Source of the DNA: UBA1672 sp964351365 | GTDB lineage: Bacteria; Pseudomonadota; Alphaproteobacteria; Micavibrionales; Micavibrionaceae | Assembly (NCBI GenBank): GCA_964351365.1 | Contig: CAYGNP010000011.1 | Coordinates: 12,211 to 76,210 of the forward strand | Length of the DNA stretch: 64,000 bases | Direction: 5' to 3' | Shown: positions 34,948 to 43,135 of the stretch, one piece after another | Layout: each line of letters opens with the position of its first letter | Numbering within the stretch: position 1 is the first letter of the stretch | Translations under genes and position numbers: made by a program | Notes under the pieces: generated by a model | Seen by the model: the letters and a program-made list of their open reading frames with translations, nothing else | The model's database searches: none | What the model was told of the DNA's origin: nothing

Positions 34948-35465
34948 TTTTTACCTATTAGGTCTTGACGAAGTTTTGGGGCGGAGGTGTTGTCTGAGAG
35001 CCAAATTCCGAAAAACCACGGGCCAAAATCCGGGTCTTTGATGGTGCCGATTTCCTCTGAACCGTTGTAAAAGCGTGTGGTTTTATTGGCCATATACATT
35101 CCGGTCAGGATGGTTCCTTCTTTGACATCGGGGAAAATAGAGGCCATTTGCTCATACCAGTTCTCAAGCTTTTTCTCATCTTCAAAGCCTTGTTTGCGCA
35201 TTTCCTTAACGGATTGGCGCGCGATTTTTTCGCCTTTGAGGTTGCGCAAATATTTTAACGACAGCGCGAAGGGAAGGTTATTATTATAATTTGCTTTTGG
35301 AGCGTATAGGGTTGCGTCGTACAAGTCGAAGATCATGTAGGTGAAGCGACCTTCTCCGACGATTTGTGCATTGGGAATATGGGCCTTGATGATGCTCATT
35401 TCTGCTTTAGCGGGCAGGGCAAAAAATAAGCACAAAACGGCGTAAAGATATATTCTTTTATGCAT
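34944..35465 (-). CDS. Chalcone-isomerase-like exported protein
   Basis: About 173 aa from the ATG at 35465; a longer frame to 35600 runs into the upstream gene and lacks a ribosome site. The N terminus is a Sec signal (RIYLYAVLCLFFALPAKA). IVGEGRFTYMIFDLYDATLY and the following segments match the bacterial chalcone isomerase-like family, which shares the fold of plant chalcone isomerase and fatty-acid-binding relatives but not flavonoid chemistry. It overlaps the cfa-like gene by eight bases. Confidence 0.85.
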   Translation of the reverse strand: MHKRIYLYAVLCLFFALPAKAEMSIIKAHIPNAQIVGEGRFTYMIFDLYDATLYAPKANYNNNLPFALSLKYLRNLKGEKIARQSVKEMRKQGFEDEKKLENWYEQMASIFPDVKEGTILTGMYMANKTTRFYNGSEEIGTIKDPDFGPWFFGIWLSDNTSAPKLRQDLIGKK

Positions 35466-36624
35466 GCTCAAGCTCCAGGTGCATAACATTAATGTTGCCT
35501 GCTTTGAAGGCTGCCACGCATGTCGCCAGATAAATGCGCCAGATACGAATGAAGCTCTGGTCGTATCCGAGGGCCAGGATTTCTTTTTGTTTTGCATCAA
35601 ATGTTTTTAGCCATTCTGCGCAGGTTTTGCTGTAGTCCTGACCGAAAGAAAATTCGTCTGAGACGCGTAGATCTGCTTTTTGTGCTTCTTCCTTGAACCG
35701 GGAGGGGGAGGGAAGCATGCCGCCCGGGAAAATGAAGGTGCGGAACATATCGCCGCGTTTTCTGTAGGCGTCAAACAAGCGGTCCTGGATGGTGATGGTT
35801 TGAACAACGGCCTTGCCTTTGTCCTGAAGAAGGGATTTCATTTTACCGAAATAGGTCGGCCAGAATTTTTCGCCTACGGCCTCGAACATTTCAATGGATA
35901 CAAGATAATCAAATTTTCCTTTTTGGTGACGGTAATCTTCTAGGACTATGTTTGCGTTTTGGCCTAAGCGGGCTTGCGCGTATCTTTGTTGTTCCTCTGA
36001 GAGAGTGATTCCTTTGAGGTCAAAATCTATATCGTTTTTCGAGAGCGCGCGCTGGGCAAAGCCGCCCCAGCCACAACCGACCTCCAATATGCGACCGCTC
36101 GGTTTTTCCAGGCGACTTAAGATGCGGTCATATTTATTATATTGTGCTTGTTCGAGCGTTTCATTCCCATTTTTATAGAGAGCGGAAGAGTAGGTCATAG
36201 TTGGATCGAGCCAGAGTTCGTAGAAATCATTTCCGATATCGTAATGGGCGTGAATGTTGCGTTTGCTGCCTTTTAAGGTGTTCTGCCTGAACATGTATTG
36301 TATGCGGGATATAAGCTGCGAGAGGGCGCTGCCGTGAATATTTGCGCCAAGGCTGTTTTGATTTTTAAGGCCGACATAGAGCAGCGTTGGCAGATCGTTT
36401 GAATCCCAGTAGCCATCGCGGTAGCTTTCGGCCAAGCCAATATGGCCTTTGGTTGCGTAGGATGACAGGGCGCGCCAATCCTTGATATGTAAGGTTGCGT
36501 GCGGGCCTTCCAGAGTGCCTTTGAAGTCAAAGATTTTACCATCGGGAATGGTCAAAGACAGTGATCCGTATTCGATTTTCTCAAATAATTTAATGAACTT
36601 ATTTTGTAAAGTGTTGCTAAGCAT
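35458..36624 (-). CDS. Cyclopropane-fatty-acyl-phospholipid synthase-like methyltransferase
   Basis: About 388 aa from the ATG at 36624. It transfers a methyl(ene) group from SAM to unsaturated acyl chains of phospholipids. SAM motif I is ILEVGCGWGGFAQRAL; the HYDIGNDFYELWLDPTMTYS segment and the SIEMFEAVGEKFWPTYF segment are strongly characteristic of the Cfa family. Whether it makes cyclopropane, methylated or furan fatty acids cannot be told. It starts 79 bases after the DUF1365 gene in the same operon. Confidence 0.93.
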   Translation of the reverse strand: MLSNTLQNKFIKLFEKIEYGSLSLTIPDGKIFDFKGTLEGPHATLHIKDWRALSSYATKGHIGLAESYRDGYWDSNDLPTLLYVGLKNQNSLGANIHGSALSQLISRIQYMFRQNTLKGSKRNIHAHYDIGNDFYELWLDPTMTYSSALYKNGNETLEQAQYNKYDRILSRLEKPSGRILEVGCGWGGFAQRALSKNDIDFDLKGITLSEEQQRYAQARLGQNANIVLEDYRHQKGKFDYLVSIEMFEAVGEKFWPTYFGKMKSLLQDKGKAVVQTITIQDRLFDAYRKRGDMFRTFIFPGGMLPSPSRFKEEAQKADLRVSDEFSFGQDYSKTCAEWLKTFDAKQKEILALGYDQSFIRIWRIYLATCVAAFKAGNINVMHLELEHA

Positions 36625-36702
36625 TCTTATGACCAAGTTTTTTTGTTGAATACGCTATTATTACACTAAGGCCAAAATTGTCACAATGGCCTTACGGCAG
36701 GA

Positions 36703-37488
36703 TTACAATTTGTTAACATTTTGTGCCAGGCTGATTTTTTCCTCTTTTTGCTCTGGTTTTTTGATGTGTTTTATGCCTTTAAAGATCAATTTTACAGCGT
36801 GCCAATGAATGAGGGTTATGGCTTTTAAGGTGATCAGCGGGCGTGTCCAAAAAGCGTATCGCAGTGATTTTTTGTTGAGGGGGGAGAGTGTTCCGATCAG
36901 GGATGTGATGAGCTGTTTTTTATTCTCTCCGTCATAAAAATCGATCCAGATTCCGAGTTTTTCATTTTTCAGGGCAAAGCGAAATTTGTAATGTCCCTCG
37001 CGTTTAAGAAAGGGGGAGACATGGAAGATTTTGTTTGCCTGCAGCCAGTCGTCCTGCGTTATCGGCTCTAATGTGTTATGTGCGCAAAGATAATTATGGG
37101 CTTCGCCGAAGGTGTTGTTGACCTCACATAATACGGCACGAAGAGTTTTGTTATTATCAAGGCAAAGCCAAAAGCTCACGGGGTTGAAGACATATCCAAA
37201 AATGCGGGGAAGGGATACTAAAACAATATCTTGGGTGATATCGTTTAGCTTTTCGTTATGGGTTTTCAGGAGAGTTCTGATCCATGTTTCAAGGCTTTCG
37301 CCATCGCAGGGGCCGTGATCTTTTTCATGGAAGCTGATGGCGCCTGCGCGGTTAATGGGCAGGCAGGCGCTGGTCAGGTTTGAGAGGGGAAGGGCCAGAT
37401 AATAGATGCTATAGACGAAGGCGTTTTCCTTGGGGAAAAGGCGTTTGTGCATAACCTTGGCGTTAAAAATTTGCGGGGTTATGTCCAT
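36703..37488 (-). CDS. DUF1365 protein
   Basis: About 261 aa from the ATG at 37488; upstream in-frame extension is arginine-rich read-through of the neighbour. The opening NAKVMHKRLFPKENAFVY, the PRIFGYVFNPVSFWLC segment and KIFHVSPFL are the DUF1365 signature. The family always co-occurs with a Cfa-like methyltransferase and a FAD amine-oxidase-like protein, and its biochemical role is unresolved. It overlaps the upstream oxidoreductase by ten bases, so translation is coupled. Confidence 0.92.
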   Translation of the reverse strand: MDITPQIFNAKVMHKRLFPKENAFVYSIYYLALPLSNLTSACLPINRAGAISFHEKDHGPCDGESLETWIRTLLKTHNEKLNDITQDIVLVSLPRIFGYVFNPVSFWLCLDNNKTLRAVLCEVNNTFGEAHNYLCAHNTLEPITQDDWLQANKIFHVSPFLKREGHYKFRFALKNEKLGIWIDFYDGENKKQLITSLIGTLSPLNKKSLRYAFWTRPLITLKAITLIHWHAVKLIFKGIKHIKKPEQKEEKISLAQNVNKL

Positions 37489-38738
37489 GGCGGGGTTATT
37501 CCGAACTGTTTGGCAACATTTACGGCGCTGAGCAGGCCATCTTCGTGGAAGCCGTAACGTTGCCAAGCGCCGCAATATGATATGCGGTCTTTGCCTTGAA
37601 TGTTCTGGATTTTGGCTTGAGCGGCGATGGCGGCCTGATCGAAGACGGGGTGTTCGAAGCTGTATTGGTCTTGTATTAGATCGGCGCTGGGCATTCTTCC
37701 AGGGTTCAGGGTCACGATGATGGGGGTTTTGGTGTTGAGGGGCTGGAGGTTATTCATCCAGTAGCTTAATGAAACGCAACCGCTGGTATCTTTTCTCTGT
37801 TCGCTGATATAAACCCAGCTTGACCAAGCTTTTGTTCGCTTTGGCATGAAGGATAGATCAGTGTGGAGGATCATTTTATTAGGCTGGTATTTGATGGCGC
37901 CGAGGATATTTTTTTCGTCCTGCGATGGGTTTTCGAGTATTCTCAGGGCCTGGTCGCTGTGGCAGGCGAAGATGATGTGATCATAGTGTTCGAGGTTTCC
38001 GTGCTCGTCCTCAAGCTCAACGGCATCTTTTTTTCGCGTTACGCGTCTGACACCACAGGAGGTTTTTATTTTATCCGCGAAGGGGGCAGTGATGCGTTTA
38101 ACGTATTCGCGGCTGCCGCCGGTTACGGTATACCATTGCGGGTGGTCTGCGATGGTGAGCAGGCCGTGATTGTCGAAAAAGCGCAGGAATGTCTGTGCGG
38201 GGAATTCCAACATTTTATCGAGCGGCGTGCTCCAGATTGCGCCGCCCATGGCGAGCAGGTAATAATCCCGAAACCAAGGGCCCATTTTGAGTTCATCCAG
38301 CAGTTCACCTAGGGTCAGACCTGTGTCTTGGTCCAAATAGGCGCGGGCGCGCTTGTTGAATTTGAGGATATCTTTTATCATTTTCCAATAGGCGGGGCGC
38401 AGAAAATTTCTTTTTTGAGCAATCAGGCCGCTGAGTTTGTGGTAGGTGCCGTATTCCATCCAACCATTATTGATGCTGACGCCAAAGGACATATCGCTTT
38501 TTGTGACGTTTACGTCCAGATGTTTGAATAACCCGAGCAAGTGGGGATAGTTGCGCTCGTTGTAGACAATGAAGCCAGTGTCTACGGGGATTTCACCTTC
38601 GGGGGTCTTTACGCTCACGGTGCGGCTATGGCCACCGAGATACTGATTTTTTTCATAAAGGGTGATGTCGTGATGCTCGTGCAGGAGATAGGCTATGCCA
38701 TTGCCGGAAATTCCTGAGCCGATAATTGCGATTTTCAT
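37479..38738 (-). CDS. FAD-dependent amine-oxidase-like oxidoreductase
   Basis: 419 aa. The N-terminal FAD-binding motif IAIIGSGISGNGIAYLL is followed by the GG motif (LGGHSRTV) and the family segments VDTGFIVYNERNYPHL, GSREYVKRI and SYCGAWQRYGFHEDG. This is the oxidoreductase found with DUF1365 and Cfa-like genes. It may desaturate or oxidise acyl chains, by analogy with phytoene-desaturase-like folds. It heads the lipid operon, 66 bases downstream of the sensor kinase gene stop, so read-through is possible. Confidence 0.92.
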   Translation of the reverse strand: MKIAIIGSGISGNGIAYLLHEHHDITLYEKNQYLGGHSRTVSVKTPEGEIPVDTGFIVYNERNYPHLLGLFKHLDVNVTKSDMSFGVSINNGWMEYGTYHKLSGLIAQKRNFLRPAYWKMIKDILKFNKRARAYLDQDTGLTLGELLDELKMGPWFRDYYLLAMGGAIWSTPLDKMLEFPAQTFLRFFDNHGLLTIADHPQWYTVTGGSREYVKRITAPFADKIKTSCGVRRVTRKKDAVELEDEHGNLEHYDHIIFACHSDQALRILENPSQDEKNILGAIKYQPNKMILHTDLSFMPKRTKAWSSWVYISEQRKDTSGCVSLSYWMNNLQPLNTKTPIIVTLNPGRMPSADLIQDQYSFEHPVFDQAAIAAQAKIQNIQGKDRISYCGAWQRYGFHEDGLLSAVNVAKQFGITPPWT

Positions 38739-38804
38739 AGTTCTTATCCGTGTTTTTTCTTTTTATTCTATTGTTTGCGTCTTTACATGCGGCTTGCGGG
38801 CCCA

Positions 38805-39842
38805 TTACAAAAATTTAACCGTAACGATCAAGCCGGGGTTGTTATCTTGTAGCGCTATTTTTGCCTTATGCATATCTGTTACCGCTTTTACGAGACTGAG
38901 GCCAAGGCCGGTTCCGGGGGTGTTTCTGCTTTTATCCGCGCGGTAGAAGCGGGTGAAAACTTTGTCGATGTCTTGGGGCGGGATACCGGTGCCTTGATCG
39001 GCAATCATAATTTGGGGTTTGTTGCCTATGTTTTCAAGGGTTAGTGTTATTTCGCTGCCGGTGGGGGAAAATTTGATGGCGTTATCGAGAAGATTTGAAA
39101 AAACCTGAAAGAGGAGGTCTTTATCACCTTTGATCTGAGGCGCTTTCTTGATGGACGTGTTTAGGGCGATTTCTTTTTCTTCCGCGAGCGGTTCATATAG
39201 CTCGATGACGTCTTGGAGGATTTGCCCAATATCAACAATTGTAAAGGGTTCGTGACGCTTGCTTTTCTCTATATTCGATATGCGAAGGATCGAATTGAAG
39301 GTGCTGAGCAGGTGATCAGCTTCTTCGATGAGCTGATTAATTTTTGCTGTGTCGGGCGGTGTTTTACGGGAGTCCTCAAGGTGGTTGCGCAGACGTGCGA
39401 GAGGTGTGCGCAGATCGTGGGCGATATTGTCGGAGACATCACGTATCCCGGTCATTAACATTTCGATCTGTTCGAGCAGGGCGTTGAGTGTCTGGGCGAG
39501 GTTGCTGAGGTCATCATAGCTGGTGTCGATTGAAATTCTGCGCGATAGGTCGCCTGTTCGCATGATGTCATTTGCTGTCTCTGAGATTTTGTTGATGCGG
39601 CTGACGACAAAATTGCTGATGAAAAAACTGACGAGAATGACGGTGAGCATGAAAAACATAATGAGCGCCCCGAAGATTTTCAGATGTTCGTAGGTGATAT
39701 TTTGTTTGTTGAAATCGTAGAGGTAATAGCCAATGAGCAGGGCGCAGGCTCCTAAAAGCACAGTGAAGAGCACGGCCATTTGAAAGCTTGAGCTTTTGTA
39801 ATATTTTCTAGAGGTTGTCTTCGATGATATATCCTGCACCAC
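38805..39842 (-). CDS. Sensor histidine kinase (HAMP, HisKA)
   Basis: 345 aa if GTG at 39842 is the start, overlapping the regulator by 35 bases; the ATG at 39779 is an alternative but cuts close to the first helix. Two membrane helices (AVLFTVLLGACALLIGYYL and FFMLTVILVSFFI) enclose only a ~15-residue outside loop, so it is of the short-loop, membrane-sensing type. Then HAMP, HisKA with the phospho-His in DNIAHDLRTPLARLRN, and HATPase_c with NLLDNAIKFSP, DQGTGIP and GTGLGLSLV. All key residues are present. The stimulus is unknown; envelope stress is a guess. Confidence 0.93.
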   Translation of the reverse strand: MVQDISSKTTSRKYYKSSSFQMAVLFTVLLGACALLIGYYLYDFNKQNITYEHLKIFGALIMFFMLTVILVSFFISNFVVSRINKISETANDIMRTGDLSRRISIDTSYDDLSNLAQTLNALLEQIEMLMTGIRDVSDNIAHDLRTPLARLRNHLEDSRKTPPDTAKINQLIEEADHLLSTFNSILRISNIEKSKRHEPFTIVDIGQILQDVIELYEPLAEEKEIALNTSIKKAPQIKGDKDLLFQVFSNLLDNAIKFSPTGSEITLTLENIGNKPQIMIADQGTGIPPQDIDKVFTRFYRADKSRNTPGTGLGLSLVKAVTDMHKAKIALQDNNPGLIVTVKFL

Positions 39843-40488
39843 GCACCGTCTTTATGAGTTCACCTTTTTTATCGTCGAGTTTTTTACGCAAGCGGCTGAT
39901 ATGTACATCAATTACATTTGTCTGGGGGTCGAAGTGATAGTCCCAGACGCCTTCGAGCAGCATGGTGCGCGTGACGATCTGGCCCTTGTTTTTGAGCAAA
40001 TATTCCAGCAGCCTGAATTCACGGGCCTGAAGGTCTATGGCGGTATTTCCGCGCGTGACTTTGCGCGTGAGCAGGTTTACCTCGAGGTCACCTGCCTTTA
40101 GCGAGATGTTTTGCGCCGCGCTATTTTTTTGTGCGCGCCTGCCCAGAATTTCGATGCGTGCCAGAAGTTCAGAAAAGGCGAAGGGTTTTGTTAAATAGTC
40201 ATCTCCACCAGAGCGCAGGCCTTTCACGCGGTCATCAACGTCACCAAGGGCGCTAAGGATTAGGGCGGGGATCGTGTTGTCCGAGGCGCGCAGGGTTTTA
40301 ATTATGCTGAGGCCGTCAAGTTCCGGCAACATGCGATCAACAACCAGGGCGTCATATTTTTCGGTGGTGGCCAGGAACAAACCGTCTTTACCGTTATTTG
40401 CGATATCCGTTACATGGCCGGCCTCTTTCATGCCCTTTATGATGAAATCACATACCTGTTTATCATCTTCTATGAGAAGAATTTTCAT
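39808..40488 (-). CDS. OmpR-family response regulator
   Basis: About 226 aa from the ATG at 40488, with AGGAAAAG upstream. The receiver has acidic pair IEDD, phospho-acceptor Asp in VVDRMLPELDG and the conserved Lys in LTKPFAFSELLA. A winged-helix DNA-binding domain follows (residues ~125–226, LQAREFRLLEYLLKNKG and DVHISRLRKKL). It pairs with the overlapping sensor kinase. Targets are unknown; the lipid operon directly downstream is the first candidate. Confidence 0.95.
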   Translation of the reverse strand: MKILLIEDDKQVCDFIIKGMKEAGHVTDIANNGKDGLFLATTEKYDALVVDRMLPELDGLSIIKTLRASDNTIPALILSALGDVDDRVKGLRSGGDDYLTKPFAFSELLARIEILGRRAQKNSAAQNISLKAGDLEVNLLTRKVTRGNTAIDLQAREFRLLEYLLKNKGQIVTRTMLLEGVWDYHFDPQTNVIDVHISRLRKKLDDKKGELIKTVRGAGYIIEDNL

Positions 40489-40564
40489 TGGCTTTTCCTG
40501 TTTTTTTCCTAGTTTAGAAGACAGGGGCACTGGATACAAATGGAATTTTTGGTATCAGAAAATA

Positions 40565-40593
40565 TTGACTTTTTTGACCTGATTTTGTAGAAT
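40565..40593 (+). promoter_or_regulatory. Sigma-70-type promoter of the small heat-shock gene
   Basis: TTGACT (40565–40570) and TAGAAT (40588–40593) with a 17-base spacer; both match five of six positions. The expected start near 40600 gives a 65-base leader before the ATG at 40665. Found by inspection. Confidence 0.55.
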
Positions 40594-40599
40594 TTTTCT

Positions 40600-40664
40600 A
40601 GTAGGAATGCCTTGTTTGGGTTCCTCGTTTAAATCGTAACCTTGCTTAACTTAAGGAGGAAACA
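40600..40664 (+). promoter_or_regulatory. Possible ROSE-like RNA thermometer in the hsp20 leader
   Basis: The leader can form AGGAA/TTCCT (40603–40607 with 40620–40624) and a second hairpin pairing CCTT (40640–40643) with AAGG (40653–40656) of the Shine-Dalgarno. TTGCT (40642–40646), lying opposite AGGAGG, resembles the conserved ROSE anti-SD. ROSE elements commonly control hsp20 genes in alphaproteobacteria. Folding was by eye. Confidence 0.4.
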
Positions 40665-41135
40665 ATGTCTAACTTAGCAACGTTTACACCATTATTGCGT
40701 CAATCTGTGGGATTTGATCGTTTTAACGATCTTTTCGAAAGTCTGCTTGAGGGCAGAGAGGAGCAGTTTGATGCTTATCCCCCCTTTAATATTGAGAAAA
40801 TCGGAGAAGATGCATATCGCATTACACTGGCTGTTGCCGGTTTTTCCGAGGAGGATCTCAATATTGTCGTCGAGAACGACCGGCTGAGCGTTTCGGCTTC
40901 GAAGGTTCGGAAAGAGGAGGATGAAAGCGCAACATATCTGCATCGTGGCATTGCCACGCGTGCGTTTGAGCGTAAATTCCGTCTGGCCGATCATATCAAG
41001 GTGGAGGAGGCCGATTTGAATCATGGCCTTTTAACGATTTCCCTTGTGCGTGAAGTGCCAGAGGAGAAGAAACCGCGGATGATTCCTATCGGCGGATCTT
41101 CCAAAGGACTTCTCTCCAAAGCGAAGAAAAAATAA
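40665..41135 (+). CDS. Small heat-shock protein (Hsp20/IbpA family)
   Basis: 156 aa. The alpha-crystallin domain (~40–135) contains FNIEKIGEDAYRITLAVAGF, DLNIVVENDRLSVSA and the conserved GIATRAFERKFRLADHI. The C-terminal tail has the I-P-I motif (MIPIGG), used for oligomer contacts. It is an ATP-independent holdase for unfolding proteins. A strong AAGGAGGAAACA ribosome site precedes the ATG and may be masked at low temperature. A strong terminator follows at 41216. Confidence 0.96.
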   Translation: MSNLATFTPLLRQSVGFDRFNDLFESLLEGREEQFDAYPPFNIEKIGEDAYRITLAVAGFSEEDLNIVVENDRLSVSASKVRKEEDESATYLHRGIATRAFERKFRLADHIKVEEADLNHGLLTISLVREVPEEKKPRMIPIGGSSKGLLSKAKKK

Positions 41136-41215
41136 ATTTTTATGCTTTTAATGTAACTTTGTCGGTGTGAGAACTGAATAGGGTTATAAGCATAATGTAA
41201 ATGCAAAAATAGATT

Positions 41216-41274
41216 GGGCCTTGTCTTCTCATTCCTCTCTCCACACACCCAGAAGATGAGGCCCTTCTTTTTTT
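41216..41274 (+). terminator. Rho-independent terminator after hsp20
   Basis: GGGCCTTGTCTTCT (41216–41229) pairs with AGAAGATGAGGCCC (41251–41264), a 14-pair stem with two G·U pairs and a 21-base loop, followed by the T-rich run TTCTTTTTTT. It lies 80 bases after the hsp20 stop. Confidence 0.85.
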
Positions 41275-41342
41275 ATGCGCCCTTTACAATTCTCACATGA
41301 ATGCGTTTAATGATCCCTCATGCAGTCAATGGAGGATTTTTT

Positions 41343-42143
41343 ATGTCAGCGGTTAAGAAAACGGCGAAAGCTACGCTCTATATTTTCGGGTTTTTTGTTC
41401 TTCTTCTTGTGGGCGGGGGGATCTATCTTTACGTGAATTTGAATTCTCTGGCGCAGCAATTGGCGGAAAGCGTTGCGAGTGATGCTATGGGTGTGCCGGT
41501 GCGCATTGGTGCGATGGATATTTCCCTGGAGGAGAAAAGAATTATTGTGCGCAATATTGCAATCTCAAATCCGGCGGGATATGTGAATGCCCATGCGGTG
41601 AGTATTGATAAGATCGAGATTGCAGCTGATACGCTTTCCAAGGCGATGCTGAACTTTTCTCTGGTCGGGGTTGATGGAACCAAGGTGTATCTGGAGGTTT
41701 CGCAAAAAGGCACAAATCTTGGTGATTTGAAAAAGAATATTGATCGTTTGCAGAAGGGTGGCACAGAAAAAGCGCAACCCGCTTCGCCGATTAAGGTTAT
41801 TGTGCAGAAATTTTCAATGACTGGTGCGCGGATGAAACCCTCTGTGACGCTTATTAAACGAGATCTGGCAGAGATCGGTATTCCTGATATTACTTTGACT
41901 GGGATTGGTGAAAAGCAAAACGGAATTGTTGCCCAAGAAGCCATTGGGCAGATTATGAGTGCAGTACTGAAGCAGTTTAATGAAACGGCTGGACGTGAGG
42001 GCATGCTCAAGGGGCTTTCGGTGGATGCGCTTAAGGATATTGGCCTTGAGGGTTTCAGGGGCGCGGTGGATGAGCGTCTTGGGGGGAGTATTGACGAGCT
42101 CAAGGGCGGTGTTGAAGGCCTGAAGGGGCTTTTTAAAAAATAG
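41343..42143 (+). CDS. AsmA-like membrane-anchored protein
   Basis: About 266 aa from the ATG at 41343, with TGGAGGA upstream. One N-terminal membrane anchor (LYIFGFFVLLLVGGGIYLYV) is followed by a periplasmic beta-rich region that resembles the start of AsmA/DUF748 proteins (MGVPVRIGAMDISLEEKRI, VGVDGTKVYLEV). It ends with Gly/Leu-rich repeats (DELKGGVEGLKGLFKK). It is far shorter than full AsmA. AsmA-like proteins are linked to phospholipid transport; a role here is only inferred. The rsmC-like gene starts at the very next base after its stop. Confidence 0.7.
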   Translation: MSAVKKTAKATLYIFGFFVLLLVGGGIYLYVNLNSLAQQLAESVASDAMGVPVRIGAMDISLEEKRIIVRNIAISNPAGYVNAHAVSIDKIEIAADTLSKAMLNFSLVGVDGTKVYLEVSQKGTNLGDLKKNIDRLQKGGTEKAQPASPIKVIVQKFSMTGARMKPSVTLIKRDLAEIGIPDITLTGIGEKQNGIVAQEAIGQIMSAVLKQFNETAGREGMLKGLSVDALKDIGLEGFRGAVDERLGGSIDELKGGVEGLKGLFKK

Positions 42144-43130
42144 ATGGGTGGCGCGCTTGAGACGTTACTTTTTGGTGATCGTCCGGAGGGACGCAGTCTG
42201 TTTTTGAATGGGCAGTGGCATCCGGACATTGGTTTTGCTGATTTTTATCAGAGCTTTAAGCCCTATGCGGAAATTATAGAAGAAGCGGGCGGGTGTGTCC
42301 TTGATGATATTCCTGCGGGGGGAGCGTATAACAATGTCTGGGTTTTGTTGCCCAAAAATGCAATAGAGGCGCAATATCTGATTGCGTGTGGATGTGGCTT
42401 GCTACGCCAAGGCGGTAATTTATATTGTGCAGGGGAGAATAAAGCAGGCGGTGGACGTATTCAAAAATGGATGCAGCAATTCGGGTTTCAAGATGTCCAA
42501 TGCAATGTTCGCAATAAGGCGCGCGTGTGTTTTGCTGGGCGAGGCGAGATAGATGTTTCTGCTGTGCAGAGCGCAATTATTTTGGGTGAGCGGCAGGAGA
42601 TATTGGATGGCAATTTTATATCACAGCCGGGCGTGTTCGGGTGGGATAAAATTGATAAGGGATCAGAGGTTTTAGCGCGATTTTTGCCAGATACACTGTC
42701 TGGCAGGGGGGCTGACTTTGGTTGTGGGTACGGGTTTTTATCGCGCCATGTGCTGCAGCACTGCCGCAGAGTTAACGAGATTATATGTGCTGATGCGGAT
42801 CGGCGTGCGGTTGATCTTTGTGCGCAAAATCTGGATCAGTATGACGTGCAGAAGGTTTTTTTATGGCGTGATTTAACGCGCACCTATCCTGATGTTAAAA
42901 ACCTGGATTTTATTGTTATGAATCCGCCATTTCATGAGGGCAAAGCTTTGAATCTTGACGTTGGTCGGCAGTTCATTGAAACGGCGCAGCAATCTCTGCG
43001 CAAAGGAGGTGTTTTGTGGATGGTTGCCAATGCGCATCTATCTTATGAGGGGGCGCTGGAGCGGGGTTTTCAGAGTGTTCGCAAACATTTTGAAGGCGGT
43101 GGGTTTAAGGTTTTTGAAGCAAAGGTGTAA
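42144..43130 (+). CDS. RsmC/RlmG-like rRNA guanine-N2 methyltransferase
   Basis: 328 aa. The C-terminal catalytic domain has SAM motif I (GRGADFGCGYGFLSRHVL) and the catalytic NPPFHEG, typical of N2-guanine rRNA methyltransferases. The N-terminal half is a degenerate methyltransferase-like domain, as in RsmC and RlmG. Which rRNA base it modifies (16S G1207 or 23S G1835) is not decidable here. The ATG directly follows the upstream stop. It is convergent with the AAA+ gene. Confidence 0.88.
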   Translation: MGGALETLLFGDRPEGRSLFLNGQWHPDIGFADFYQSFKPYAEIIEEAGGCVLDDIPAGGAYNNVWVLLPKNAIEAQYLIACGCGLLRQGGNLYCAGENKAGGGRIQKWMQQFGFQDVQCNVRNKARVCFAGRGEIDVSAVQSAIILGERQEILDGNFISQPGVFGWDKIDKGSEVLARFLPDTLSGRGADFGCGYGFLSRHVLQHCRRVNEIICADADRRAVDLCAQNLDQYDVQKVFLWRDLTRTYPDVKNLDFIVMNPPFHEGKALNLDVGRQFIETAQQSLRKGGVLWMVANAHLSYEGALERGFQSVRKHFEGGGFKVFEAKV

Positions 43131-43135
43131 GTCGC

